NCBI GenBank assembly: GCA_036555725.1
Contig: DATBKU010000037.1
Location: 1 to 64,000 of the forward strand
Reading direction: 5' to 3'
Length of the DNA stretch: 64,000 bases
DNA from: CALAED01 sp036555725
Lineage (GTDB): Bacteria > Actinomycetota > Actinomycetes > Streptosporangiales > Streptosporangiaceae
How positions within the stretch are numbered: position 1 is the first letter of the stretch; each line of letters begins with the position of its first letter. The position numbers and the translations under genes are program-made. The notes beneath the pieces are model-generated. The model saw nothing but the letters and a program-made list of their open reading frames with translations, did no database searches and was not told the DNA's origin. Positions 25,135 to 33,897 of the stretch are shown here, piece by piece.

Positions 25135-25767
25135 TTAGCAGGTGCCGAGCATGGAGGTCAGCGCCGACTTCTCGCTGCTGTCCACGGTGAGGTCGTAGAA
25201 CCACTTGACCTGGATCCACGCCCGCGAGTACGTGCACCAGAACGAGGTGAGCGACGGCTTCCAGGTGGTGGGGTCCTGGTCCCCCTTGGACTGGTTGACG
25301 TTATCGGTGACGGCCCACAGCTCCGGGCCGCCGAGGTCGTTGGCGTACGTCTGGCGCCGCGCGGTGGTCCACGCCCAGGCGCCGGACTGCCAGGCCTCGG
25401 CGAGCGGCACCATGTGGTCGATGTCGACGTCCGAGGCCGCGGTCCAGGTCGCGCCGTCGTACGGGCTGTGCCAGGTGCCCGAGGTGGCGGCGCAACTGGA
25501 GTCGGTCACCACGTTCGTGCCGTCGCGCTCGAGGACGGTCTCCCGGGTGTTGCACGCGCCCGAGATGGTGATCCAGTGCGGGAACAGGTCGCGGTCGTAG
25601 GTGGAGGCGTGGGATTCGGCCGCGACGGTGAGCGCCGCGAGCCGGGTGGCGGCCGTGGCCGCCGAGGGGATGTTGGGCGGGGTGGCGTAGGCCGCGCTCG
25701 CGGTGAGGCCGACGGTGAGGGCCAGCACGGACACGGCGGTGAACAGGGCGGCAACCACTCGTCTCAC
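25135..25767 (-). CDS. Secreted HNH-family endonuclease (GmrSD/DUF1524-like)
   Basis: A 210-residue protein with a Sec signal (MRRVVAALFTAVSVLALTVG, cleavage after ASAAYA) and a beta-beta-alpha metal nuclease motif: DIDHMVPLAEAWQSGA around residue 118 and the downstream NVNQSKGDQDP, plus four Cys (ACNTRE, SSCAA, FWCTY, GTC) that could form disulfides outside the cell. Such actinobacterial proteins are extracellular nucleases for nutrient or defence use. Start GTG 25767 behind AAGGAGA. Monocistronic, with a candidate promoter at 25833-25862. Confidence 0.88.
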   Translation of the reverse strand: MRRVVAALFTAVSVLALTVGLTASAAYATPPNIPSAATAATRLAALTVAAESHASTYDRDLFPHWITISGACNTRETVLERDGTNVVTDSSCAATSGTWHSPYDGATWTAASDVDIDHMVPLAEAWQSGAWAWTTARRQTYANDLGGPELWAVTDNVNQSKGDQDPTTWKPSLTSFWCTYSRAWIQVKWFYDLTVDSSEKSALTSMLGTC

Positions 25768-26120
25768 GAGTGTCTCCTTCGTTCTCCCGCCCGGCCAGGT
25801 GCGGGGGTCCTGGTCGTTCGCGCGGAGCGGGAGTCATAAGGAGGGTCGCAATTTGCCGTAAATCAGGAAATATCAAGCTTTGTCGACAGCATGAACGGAC
25901 CTTGGTCAGACCGTGCCGCAGGCCCCGTTCCGTACCAGCGCATTCAGGCCCGTCCCGGGATGCCCGAGACCGGCGGCCGCGCTATCGTCTAGGTGGGCTT
26001 GCAGGGAGCCTCCGGTCCGCGGGAAGCGCAGAGCGCACCCTGATGAGCGCGAACAGAGGTGGCCTTTCCCCTCCTTTCGGCCTGACGACGCGGACATCAG
26101 GCGGACGAGAGGAGGCTGCG
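25768..26120. other. Divergent intergenic region, nuclease/ankyrin genes
   Basis: About 350 bp with no gene. The half near the nuclease is AT-rich and carries a candidate minus-strand promoter, TTTACG (25862-25857), 18-bp spacer, TATGAC (25838-25833), 66 bp before the nuclease start. Nothing firm is seen for the ankyrin gene. Confidence 0.35.
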
Positions 26121-27611
26121 ATGGCAGCCATTTCGCTGCCCGATAACCCAAGCCTGGAGCGCATGCGGCGCCGCGCGCGTGCCCTGCAGCAGGCCGTACG
26201 CGCCGGAGACGAGGCGGCGCTGGAGCGGATCGCCGCGCGCCATCCCGACGGCGCGCCGAACCGGCCGGAGACCTTCCCGCTGAGCGCCGCGCAGCTCGTC
26301 ATCGCCCGCGAGTGCGGTTTCGCCAGCTGGCCCCGGCTCAAGCACTACTTCGACGTCGCGGACGAATACCGCTGGGACGCCGCACCCAATGATCCGTACG
26401 ACGACCCGGCCGACCGCCTATGCGAGCTGGCCTGCCTCACCTACGCCGATGACGGCCCGGACCGCTGGGCGCAGGCTCGCCGGCTGCTCGCCGACCACCC
26501 CGGCCTGACGCGGGCCAACGTCTGGGCCGCGGCGGCCGCCGCCGACGCCGACGCCGTACGCGACTTTCTCGGCGCGGACCCCGGGCTGGCCCACCGGCGG
26601 GGCGGCCCGCGGCGCTGGCGTCCGCTGTACTACCTCGCGTACGCACGTCTCGATGTATCGGCGGAGACCGTCCTGACGACGGCCCGGCTGCTGCTGGACG
26701 CCGGCGCCGACCCGAACGAGGGCTACCTGTGGCACGGCATGCCGACCCCGTTCACCGTGCTGACCGGCGTCTTCGGCGAGGGCGAGCAGGGGCCGGAGCG
26801 GACCCCGCCCCACCCGCACGAGACCGCGCTCGCCCGGCTGCTGCTGGACGCCGGCGCCGACCCGAACGATGGCCAGACGCTTTACAACCGCATGTTCCGG
26901 CCGGGCAACGACCATCTGCGGCTGCTGCTGTCGTACGGGCTGGGCCGCGGCGACGGCGGGCCGTGGCGGGCCCGGCTGGGCGAGGCCGTCGGCTCACCGG
27001 CCGAGCTGCTGCGATACCAGCTCAGATGGGCCTGCTGTCACGGCTACCTGGAACGGGTCGAGCTGCTTGCGGATCATGGCGCCGACGTGAGCACGCCGTT
27101 CGACGACGGCCGTACCCCGGCGGGTCATGCCGCCCGCAACGGCCACGCGGCGATCGTCGACTACCTGGCCTCGCGAGGAGTCGCCGCGCCCGACCTCTCC
27201 CCCGTCGATGCCTTCGCCGGCGCGGCACTCCGGGTCGACCGGCCCGCACTCGACCGGTTGCTCGCCCGCCACCCCGCCGTGCTCGAACAGGCCAGGCGCG
27301 ACCGCCCGGGCCTGATCGTCTGGGCGGCGGCGCAGGGCGGAACGGCCGCGATCGCGCTCCTCGCCGAGCACGGCTTCGACGTCAACGCGCTGGCCCGTAC
27401 GGACGGGCCGGTCGAACAGCCCTGGGAGACGGCCCTGCACCACGCCGCGGGCACGGGGAACGCCGACCAGGCCCGGCTGCTGCTGCGGCTCGGCGCCGAC
27501 CCGGCCGTACGCGACGCACGGTTCGACGCGACGCCCCTCGGCTGGGCCCAGTACTTCGGCCGGCAGGCCCTCGTGGAACTGCTGGAACCGATCACACAGG
27601 AGCGCGCTTAG
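26121..27611 (+). CDS. Ankyrin-repeat protein
   Basis: A 496-residue protein with several ankyrin units, most clearly ARLLLDAGADPNEG, LARLLLDAGADPNDG, AGHAARNGHAAIVDYLASRG and TALHHAAGTGNADQARLLLR. There is no signal peptide or membrane segment, so it is a cytoplasmic protein-binding scaffold. The ATG at 26121 has AGAGGAGG upstream. The family is widespread in actinobacteria and rarely has known partners. Confidence 0.88.
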   Translation: MAAISLPDNPSLERMRRRARALQQAVRAGDEAALERIAARHPDGAPNRPETFPLSAAQLVIARECGFASWPRLKHYFDVADEYRWDAAPNDPYDDPADRLCELACLTYADDGPDRWAQARRLLADHPGLTRANVWAAAAAADADAVRDFLGADPGLAHRRGGPRRWRPLYYLAYARLDVSAETVLTTARLLLDAGADPNEGYLWHGMPTPFTVLTGVFGEGEQGPERTPPHPHETALARLLLDAGADPNDGQTLYNRMFRPGNDHLRLLLSYGLGRGDGGPWRARLGEAVGSPAELLRYQLRWACCHGYLERVELLADHGADVSTPFDDGRTPAGHAARNGHAAIVDYLASRGVAAPDLSPVDAFAGAALRVDRPALDRLLARHPAVLEQARRDRPGLIVWAAAQGGTAAIALLAEHGFDVNALARTDGPVEQPWETALHHAAGTGNADQARLLLRLGADPAVRDARFDATPLGWAQYFGRQALVELLEPITQERA

Positions 27612-27621
27612 CCGACAGTGT

Positions 27622-28491
27622 CTAGTTGAGCGCGATGATCGAGATCGCCGCGGCGCCGATGGCCAGCCCGGCCGTCTGCGTCGCGGTGATCCGCTCGCGC
27701 AGGAAGACCAGGGCCAGCAGCACGGGGATCGCCGGGTAGAGCGCGGACAGCACCGAGACGATGGCGAGGAGCTGCTCGCGGGTGGCGAGCATGTAGAGCC
27801 ACGTGCCGACGGTGCCGACGGTGCCCGCCAGTCCGGCCTTGACCGCGAGGCCGGACGGAACGCGCAGCGAGGTCCGGGTGGCGAGGACGAGCGGGATGAT
27901 CGCCGCGACCGACACCACCCGGCTGACGACCAGCGGCCACAGCCCGGTGCCGGCGGGGATCCGCTCGAGCGCCACCCAGGTCAGCGCGATCCCCACACCG
28001 GCGGCGAGGCCGTCGCCCACCCCCGTGTGCCCCCGTCTGGCGGCGGCGCGCCCCGCCCCCGCGACGAGCTCACGCGTACGGCCGGGTGAGCGGGACACCA
28101 GCCAGATGGCGGGCACCGCGGCGGCCATGGCGTACAGCACGATCGCCGACGGCCGTTCGCCCAGCAGCACAATGCCGACCAGCACGGGGAGCAGCGCGGC
28201 GTTGACGTCGCTGACCGGCGCGACCACGCTCATCTTGCCCCGGCCCATGCCGCGATACAGGAACGCCATGCCCAGCCCGGTGCCGACGCCGGACAGCGCG
28301 CCCCAGGCCAGCGCGGACCAGGTCGCGGGGCCGCCCGGGAAGGCGAGCGCCACCACGATGATCACAATGCTCCCGCCCACCTGCGCGTAGCAGGCCACCG
28401 CGATGCCGTTGGAGCGCCGGGCGAGCATGCCGCTGCAGAAGTGGGTGACGCCGTAACAGACGGCCGTGACGAGCGCGAGCGTCTCACCCAT
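27622..28491 (-). CDS. DMT/EamA-family transporter
   Basis: A 289-residue integral membrane protein of ten predicted helices in two EamA repeats, starting MGETLALVTAVCYGVTHFCS and ending LVFLRERITATQTAGLAIGA. Family members export metabolites or amino acids. The ATG at 28491 overlaps the MarR regulator by 8 bp, so it is co-transcribed with and probably controlled by it. Confidence 0.88.
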   Translation of the reverse strand: MGETLALVTAVCYGVTHFCSGMLARRSNGIAVACYAQVGGSIVIIVVALAFPGGPATWSALAWGALSGVGTGLGMAFLYRGMGRGKMSVVAPVSDVNAALLPVLVGIVLLGERPSAIVLYAMAAAVPAIWLVSRSPGRTRELVAGAGRAAARRGHTGVGDGLAAGVGIALTWVALERIPAGTGLWPLVVSRVVSVAAIIPLVLATRTSLRVPSGLAVKAGLAGTVGTVGTWLYMLATREQLLAIVSVLSALYPAIPVLLALVFLRERITATQTAGLAIGAAAISIIALN

Positions 28492-29017
28492 GGGCGCCGC
28501 CCCGATCGCGGGCCGCCTGGCCCACCGGGCAGGCCTGGCCCGCGCTCAGGCAGGCCCCCCGATCGCACAGCCGGCACACCACGTGCTCCGACCCCGGCCG
28601 GTCGAACAGCCCGTACAGGACCCGCTCCAGCGCCCGGGTCAGCGCGGCCCGCTCGTCGGCGGGGAGCCGCTCGATCGCGCTGGTCAGCTCGCCTTCGCGG
28701 GCCCGCAGCGCGCGCTCGGCGGCGGCCCGGCCCCGGCGCGTCGGATGGATCGCCACCGACCGGCCGGTCGACCCCGCCCGTCGCTCCACGAGGCCGAGCG
28801 CGACCAGTCCGTCGATCATGCGCGCGGCGGCCGGCTGGCTCAGCCCGACCCGCGCGCCCAGCTCGGTCACGCCCAGGCCCGGGTAGCCGACCAGCGTGAT
28901 CAGGGCGGCTGTGCCGCTGGCGCTCGTCCCGGCCGCGGCCGCCGCGCTGTCGCGCAGCCGGTCCGCGATCGTCAGCGCCGCAGCGCCGAGCAGGTTCGCC
29001 GTCCGCAATTCATGCAT
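28484..29017 (-). CDS. MarR-family regulator with Cys-rich tail
   Basis: A 177-residue winged-helix protein: GVTELGARVGLSQPAAARMI recognition region, LGLVERRAGSTGRSVAIHPT wing, then dimer helices. The last 35 residues hold five Cys (VCRLCDRGACLSAGQACPVG), a plausible metal or redox site. The ATG at 29017 lies inside the second of two 11-bp direct repeats and has no Shine-Dalgarno, so the mRNA may be leaderless. It is first gene of the operon with the DMT exporter. Confidence 0.88.
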   Translation of the reverse strand: MHELRTANLLGAAALTIADRLRDSAAAAAGTSASGTAALITLVGYPGLGVTELGARVGLSQPAAARMIDGLVALGLVERRAGSTGRSVAIHPTRRGRAAAERALRAREGELTSAIERLPADERAALTRALERVLYGLFDRPGSEHVVCRLCDRGACLSAGQACPVGQAARDRGGAHG

Positions 29018-29031
29018 AACTCATGCATAAC
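29010..29031 (-). promoter_or_regulatory. Tandem operator of MarR operon covering the start codon
   Basis: Two perfect head-to-tail 11-bp copies of GTTATGCATGA (minus strand), each with the palindrome ATGCAT, exactly one helical turn apart. The MarR start codon is within the copy nearest the gene. A bound regulator would block initiation directly. Confidence 0.6.
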
Positions 29032-29061
29032 ACGGCGCGCCGGGATAGGCAAACCCCTACC

Positions 29062-29850
29062 TCAGCCGGCCGGGGCCAGGCCCGCCGGATTGACCAGGTA
29101 GGTGCCCTCGTCTCGGGCGGGGTCGAGGGCAAGGTCGACGACCGACTTCCCCACCGTCTCCGCGGTGAGGATCGGGCCGAGTTGGTCAGTGAAGGTGGCG
29201 AGGCTCACGCCCTGCCGCTTGGCGTAGCCGCTCGCACCCGCACGGCCCACGTCGGTGGTGGGCGTCAGGACGGGCAGCACCGAGACGAACCTGATCCCGA
29301 GCCCGCCGCGCTCCGACTCCTCGGCCGCGTAGGGACGCGATGAACCTGATGGCCGCCTTCGCCCCCGCGTACCCGCCGCTCATGGGCGAGCCGCGGAGCG
29401 CGGCCGCGCTGGAGACCGCGACCACCACGCTGCCGGGGTCGAGCGGAAGGAGCAGGGCCTCGCGCACCCAGTGGAAGACGTGCTGGGTGTCGACCTCCCA
29501 GGTGCGGCCGAAGGTCTCCCAGGTGTGGTGCTGGATCGGCCGCATCAGCGGGGTCGCGCCGGCGTTGAGCACCAGCGTCCGCGGGCGGTACTCCTCGACG
29601 AGCCGACCGGCGACGACCGGGTCGGTGACGTCGGCGGCGACCGGCGTGAACGTGTCCCCGAGCCGGGCCCGTATGTCGTCGGGGTCGCCCGCGCCCGCCA
29701 GGCCCGCAGGTATGTGTCCTGTACCGCGTCCTCGGCATCGTGCAGCGACCCGAGCATGCGGTAGCAGTGCGCCAGCAGCTCCCGCCGGAACGGTTCCGCC
29801 AGCCGCCCGAACTCCCCGTCCTCCGGGCCCTCATCGCGACCGTGCGCCAT
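29062..29850 (-). pseudogene. ECF sigma factor/SDR chimeric pseudogene
   Basis: It starts as an ECF sigma factor (ATG 29850, MAHGRDEGPEDGEFGRLAEP, then AHCYRMLGSLHDAEDAVQDT) but after about 50 residues, near 29690-29710, it switches to the inside of a short-chain dehydrogenase read in another frame (LVLNAGATPLMRPIQHHTWE, VVVAVSSAAALRGSPMSGGY). The SDR has lost its Rossmann glycine motif and also has a +1 frameshift near 29330, after which IRFVSVLPVLTPTTDVGRAG and LALDPARDEGTYLVNPAGLA continue. Two genes were thus joined by deletion and then frameshifted; neither product can be made. Confidence 0.85.
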
Positions 29851-29920
29851 GCCGTACCGCGCCTTCCGTTCACACAACGTCCGACGCAAGTAAAGACCCG
29901 GTGGCACGGGGAAAGTCATC

Positions 29921-29974
29921 GCGGCGATCCCGGGCCCGGCCCGCGCCTTTCACGACCGGGCCCGGGATCGCCGC
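29921..29974 (-). terminator. Very strong hairpin after M36 protease gene
   Basis: Perfect 19-bp inverted repeat (29921-29939 with 29956-29974) around a 16-nt loop, 9 bp past the protease stop. Arms include GATCCCGGGCCCGG. It could also terminate weak read-through from the opposite side. Confidence 0.85.
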
Positions 29975-29982
29975 TGCCGAGA

Positions 29983-32889
29983 TCAGCGCGCGAACGCCTG
30001 GAACTCGGCCGCTCGGACCTGCGGCGCGGCAGCGCTGCCCGTCGCGCAGTCGGTCGTCGACCGCGGGTCGGAGTCCTGCTCACCGGCGTACGCCGGGTTG
30101 CCGGTGCACTGACTGGACACCACCCGCAGCACCAGGTGCGTCGCGTTCGTCGCCGGCACCGCGAAGGACCGCATGATGAGCTCCGGCGCCCGCGGCCGTG
30201 GCTTCACCGACGGGAACGCGTCGGCCGGGCTCGTGTAGACCAGACGGTACGACGCGGGATCCGCGCAGTTGACCCCGCTCCCGGCGTTGCAGGCGAGCAC
30301 CTGGAACTGGCGCAGCGCGCTGAACCGGTTCTGCGTGCCGGGGTCGGCCGGGTCGTTGATGTTCGGTCGCAGCAGCGCGCTCACCTGTACCCGCCGGACC
30401 GTGACCGGCGTGTCGCCGGCGAGGTCGACCGTCACCTGCCGGCCGGCGACCGGGGCGGTCAGCGAGGCCCAGTCGGTGGCCTCGGTCTCGTCGACCAGCG
30501 CCCCCTGGTTGACGCCGTCGCCGCTGGCGGTGGCGCCGTTCGCCGCCGCCGCGAGGTTGCGCAGCAGCGACGGGTCCAGGGTCTTGGTGCCGGGCTTGAT
30601 GTCGGCGGTGAACCGCTTCTCGCCGAACCCCGCGCCCACGGCCAGGAACGTGTACTTGCCGGGCACGATCCGGAACGTCGCCCCGCGGGTCGTCGCCGGG
30701 TCGGTGTCGGCGATCGGGACGGACCTGGCCTCGTAGTCGCCGACGTACAGCCGTACGGAGCCGCCCTTCGCGTCGCCGGACGGCCGGAAGGTGACGGCCG
30801 CGTTCTTGCCGGTCGGCGACTGGAAGCTCGGGACCGGGTCGGGGTCGTTCTGGTCGGCGCTGAACGCCCCGGAGCCCAGACCGCGCTTGGCGAACGCGTT
30901 CCACATGATGTCCTGGTCGGCGCCGCCGAACCGGATGGTGTCGGCGGCCAGCAGCGCATCACGGTGGTCGACGTAGCTCACCGCGCCGCTGGCCATGAGC
31001 AGCAGCGCGTCGAAGGACAGCTGCGCCCAGCGCCGGTTGCCCGGGCAGCCGGTCACCGGCACCTGGCCCAGCACACACCTGCGCTGCAGCGACGGCGTGC
31101 CCTTGCCGTACTTCTTGATGAACGCGTCGCGGACGTCGAACTGGGTCGCGCTCCAGATCTCCGCGTCCGCGTGCACCTCCTGGCCGGTGAGGTCGTAGGC
31201 GAAGTCGCTGTAGTTGAGCGAGGTGTTGCTCATGTCGTAGTTGCGGATGCCCTGATGCTGATCGCCGGTCGCGTACGCCCCGATGACGTACGGGGTGTCA
31301 CCGGGCGGCCGGAAGCCGTTCTCGTTGAGCATCTCCATCGCGAACAGGTCGGACGTGGCCTCGTTCATCGCCCCCGCCTGGGTGCCGCTCCAACCGGCGT
31401 TGGGTCCGCCGATCATGCGACCCGAGATGGCGTGGGTGTACTCGTGACCGAACACGGTCGCGTCGAAGTCGCCGTCGACGCAGGGTGAGTAGAAGGCGCC
31501 GGCGATCGGCTGCCACATGTACATGTTGGTGATCGTCGGGGTGCCCTCGGGCGGCGTGATCTGGTTGGCGTTGTCCCGCTGCTCCGGGGTGCCGCGGGCG
31601 CCGGCCTGGGCGTTGCCGAGCTCGGGGTCGCCGCCGAGGCCGCCGCGGTTGCCGTTGTCGGCCTGCATGTTCCAGGTCGCCTCGGTGAAGCCGAGGCGGT
31701 ACGCCCAGTCGTGCATGCGGTTGTGCCCGGTGAACAGGTTCGAGATCGCCGCCTCCAGGTCCGCCTCCTGCGGCGAGGTGAAGGCGGCCGGGTTACAGCC
31801 CTGCTCGAACCACTGGTTGGTCCAGGGATAGGTGTTGTAGTTGCGGTCCGGCTTGAGCGCGTTGGTGCGGGTGCCGACCGAGTTCGGGTTCCCGTTGTCG
31901 CGGTTCTCGAAGGTGTGCGCGGCGTTGCCCAGGCTGGTGTTGGTGGGCGCTCCTGTGACGTGGTCGACGTCCCACGCCTTCCCTTCCGCCGGGTCTCCAC
32001 CGACCACGAGGTCACAGTTGGAGGCCGGGGCGAAGCACCACGTCTGCCGGGCGTCCGCGGAGGAGTAGTCGGCGGGTGGAGTCGCCGGGAACACCGCCCA
32101 CTTTGGGTTGTCGGTGTCGTTGTCGACGAGGTTCTGCCGGACGAGCACCTGGCCGGTGCGCGCGTCCACGTACGAGGTCACGGCCGCCGGTGCGGCGGAG
32201 TTGATCAGGGTCACCTCGTACGCGCTGCGCGCGCCCTGCGTGGTGGGGACGGCGACGAGCTTGGTCTTCTTCGTCTGCGCGGCGGACACGGAGATGCCGG
32301 CGTCCTTCCCGGCCGCGTCGAGCGCCTGCTGCGGCGTCAGCGTGGCCGCCGCGGGCGCGCCGGTGTCGCGGGCCAGGGTGGAGGTGACAGAGATTACGGT
32401 GCCCCCGGCCTTTCCATTGACAATGCCGAGCGCGACCTGCCCGTCGTACCCGGCCTCCAGGCCGCCGAAGCGCTGCCGCAGCAGGACCGCGGCGCCCTTG
32501 CCGATCGGGCTGACGGCGACCGTCTCCAGGGCGTTCAGCGACGCCTCGGACAGGCCGAACACCGCCGCGTGGTCCTTGAGATATGCCCGGGCGGCCTGCT
32601 CCGGGTTCGTGGATAGGCCGGTCGCCAGCGGCGCGCCATGGCCGGTGAGCGTGGCGGGCGTGCCGAGCGCGTTCCACCGTACGGTCTTGTTTCCCGCCTC
32701 GGACTTCTGTAGCTGCGTGGGTGCGGCGCGGCCGGGACGGACGTCCTTGTCCGGCAGCGCGGTGGCGTCGCCTTGGATCTTGGGGGGCTGCGGGCGCGGT
32801 GCGCTCTGCGCCACCCCGGCGAACGCCGTCGATAGGAGCGCGGCCGTGGCGATGACCGCGGCCGCGCGGATCCACCTCGTCGTGGGCAC
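29983..32889 (-). CDS. Secreted M36-family (fungalysin) metalloprotease
   Basis: A 968-residue preproenzyme. It has a Sec signal (about 1-30), an FTP/PepSY-like propeptide (about 50-260), a catalytic domain with the zinc motif GHEYTHAISG (His482, His486) and third ligand Glu510 in GAMNEATSDLF, and a C-terminal region of about 300 residues with a beta-rich, probably galactose-binding-like fold. M36 enzymes are extracellular endopeptidases activated by propeptide cleavage. The GTG at 32889 lies behind GCAGGAGG. Monocistronic, with the strong terminator at its end and dyads at its promoter side. Confidence 0.93.
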   Translation of the reverse strand: MPTTRWIRAAAVIATAALLSTAFAGVAQSAPRPQPPKIQGDATALPDKDVRPGRAAPTQLQKSEAGNKTVRWNALGTPATLTGHGAPLATGLSTNPEQAARAYLKDHAAVFGLSEASLNALETVAVSPIGKGAAVLLRQRFGGLEAGYDGQVALGIVNGKAGGTVISVTSTLARDTGAPAAATLTPQQALDAAGKDAGISVSAAQTKKTKLVAVPTTQGARSAYEVTLINSAAPAAVTSYVDARTGQVLVRQNLVDNDTDNPKWAVFPATPPADYSSADARQTWCFAPASNCDLVVGGDPAEGKAWDVDHVTGAPTNTSLGNAAHTFENRDNGNPNSVGTRTNALKPDRNYNTYPWTNQWFEQGCNPAAFTSPQEADLEAAISNLFTGHNRMHDWAYRLGFTEATWNMQADNGNRGGLGGDPELGNAQAGARGTPEQRDNANQITPPEGTPTITNMYMWQPIAGAFYSPCVDGDFDATVFGHEYTHAISGRMIGGPNAGWSGTQAGAMNEATSDLFAMEMLNENGFRPPGDTPYVIGAYATGDQHQGIRNYDMSNTSLNYSDFAYDLTGQEVHADAEIWSATQFDVRDAFIKKYGKGTPSLQRRCVLGQVPVTGCPGNRRWAQLSFDALLLMASGAVSYVDHRDALLAADTIRFGGADQDIMWNAFAKRGLGSGAFSADQNDPDPVPSFQSPTGKNAAVTFRPSGDAKGGSVRLYVGDYEARSVPIADTDPATTRGATFRIVPGKYTFLAVGAGFGEKRFTADIKPGTKTLDPSLLRNLAAAANGATASGDGVNQGALVDETEATDWASLTAPVAGRQVTVDLAGDTPVTVRRVQVSALLRPNINDPADPGTQNRFSALRQFQVLACNAGSGVNCADPASYRLVYTSPADAFPSVKPRPRAPELIMRSFAVPATNATHLVLRVVSSQCTGNPAYAGEQDSDPRSTTDCATGSAAAPQVRAAEFQAFAR

Positions 32890-32970
32890 GTGAAACCTCC
32901 TGCGGGGAGGAGCCGGGCATTGATGCGGCCCGGCCTCGAGTCGGCCGTGGGGGATCAAACGGCCGATCTT

Positions 32971-32995
32971 GAGACAAACACCACCGAGGTGTCTC
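32971..32995. promoter_or_regulatory. Nested dyads upstream of M36 protease
   Basis: GAGACA-N13-TGTCTC (32971-32976, 32990-32995) encloses ACACC-N5-GGTGT (32978-32992); both are perfect and lie about 80-100 bp before the protease start. Position suggests a repressor site; no regulator gene is adjacent. Confidence 0.4.
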
Positions 32996-33032
32996 GTACA
33001 GGGCTCATTCAGGCCGTTTCAGGCCACATTGC

Positions 33033-33050
33033 GGCGGCCGTACGGCCGCC
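33033..33050 (-). terminator. 18-bp perfect palindrome after uridine-kinase-like gene
   Basis: GGCGGCCGTACGGCCGCC, 41 bp past the stop at 33091. It may end that transcript before the protease promoter region; a DNA-binding site is the alternative. Confidence 0.4.
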
Positions 33051-33090
33051 AGGGCGCGGCCAGCGGCGATGGCACAGCGTGGTCGTGCGA

Positions 33091-33732
33091 TTACACGGTG
33101 GGAGAGTTGCTCTCGATCAGCGCCGGGTGCCGCGGGTCGTCGATCCGGACGGCCACGTCGGCGACCCGCGTCGGCGCGACCTCGGTTTCGTAGCGCTCGT
33201 ACGCGGGCAGCGTCCACTGCTCCTCCGGCGCGGTACGGCGGGCGAGTGCGGGCGGCGCCATCGCCAGGTGGACGACGTAATCGAGCGGCAGCCCCCGGCC
33301 GAGCAGCAGCGTCCCGTCGAGCAGCAGCACGCCGCGCTCCGGCAGGCGCACGTAGTCGGCGCGGGCGGATCGGTCGATGGCGCTGTCCCACAGCGCGGGC
33401 AGCACCCGGCCCGAGCCGCCGGGCTCCAATGGCGCCAGTACCTCCCGGTTCAGACCGCCCGTGTCGAGCCACTCCGTGTAGTAGACGTCAGGGTCGTCGC
33501 GTCCGAACTCCAGCCGCAGCGACGCCGGACGCAGGAAGTCGGCCGCCGAGACCCGCAGCACGGCGCGGCCGCGCAGCCGCAGCGGGTCGTGCAGCGCGTC
33601 CGCGAGGGCCTCTGGCCGCGCGGCGGGCGCGCCGTCGACCGCCACCCGCGCCCACGACGACGGCCGTACGGCCGTGATCCGTTCGGCGAGCTCCTCGATC
33701 AGCGACGCTGGGGAGATCGGCCGGGCCCGCAC
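33091..33732 (-). CDS. Uridine-kinase-like protein with degenerate P-loop
   Basis: A 213-residue protein resembling actinobacterial uridine kinase/phosphoribulokinase-like proteins: WARVAVDGAPAARPEALADA at the P-loop position, VLRVSAADFLRPASLRLEFG, DYVRLPERGVLLLDGTLLLG. Where kinases have GxxxxGKT/S here there is GAPAARPEA, so ATP binding in the classic way is unlikely. The GTG at 33732 behind GGATGGAG is preferred; further upstream the frame is the 19-bp repeat region. Function unknown. Confidence 0.65.
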   Translation of the reverse strand: MRARPISPASLIEELAERITAVRPSSWARVAVDGAPAARPEALADALHDPLRLRGRAVLRVSAADFLRPASLRLEFGRDDPDVYYTEWLDTGGLNREVLAPLEPGGSGRVLPALWDSAIDRSARADYVRLPERGVLLLDGTLLLGRGLPLDYVVHLAMAPPALARRTAPEEQWTLPAYERYETEVAPTRVADVAVRIDDPRHPALIESNSPTV

Positions 33733-33784
33733 CGCTCCATCCTCGCAGCCGTCCCGGCCGGCGGTCGCGTCGGGCGGCGACCGA

Positions 33785-33851
33785 GAGCGTCGGGAGCGGC
33801 CGAGAGCGTCGGGAGCGGCCGAGAGCGTCGGGAGCGGCCGAGAGCGTCGGG
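33785..33851. repeat. 19-bp tandem repeat (VNTR)
   Basis: Three perfect copies of GAGCGTCGGGAGCGGCCGA followed by 10 bp of a fourth, in the 165 bp between the uridine-kinase-like and DUF2277 genes. A period of 19 shifts the frame between copies, so it is not protein-selected. Confidence 0.9.
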
Positions 33852-33897
33852 CGCCGGCGGAAGTCGCGTCGGGCGCCCGCACCGGGGCTCCGTGCGG

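Noticed and set aside
24935..25138. Small Arg-rich plus-strand ORF
   Set aside because: Low-complexity Arg/Ala content, no ribosome site and no homology; treated as non-coding.
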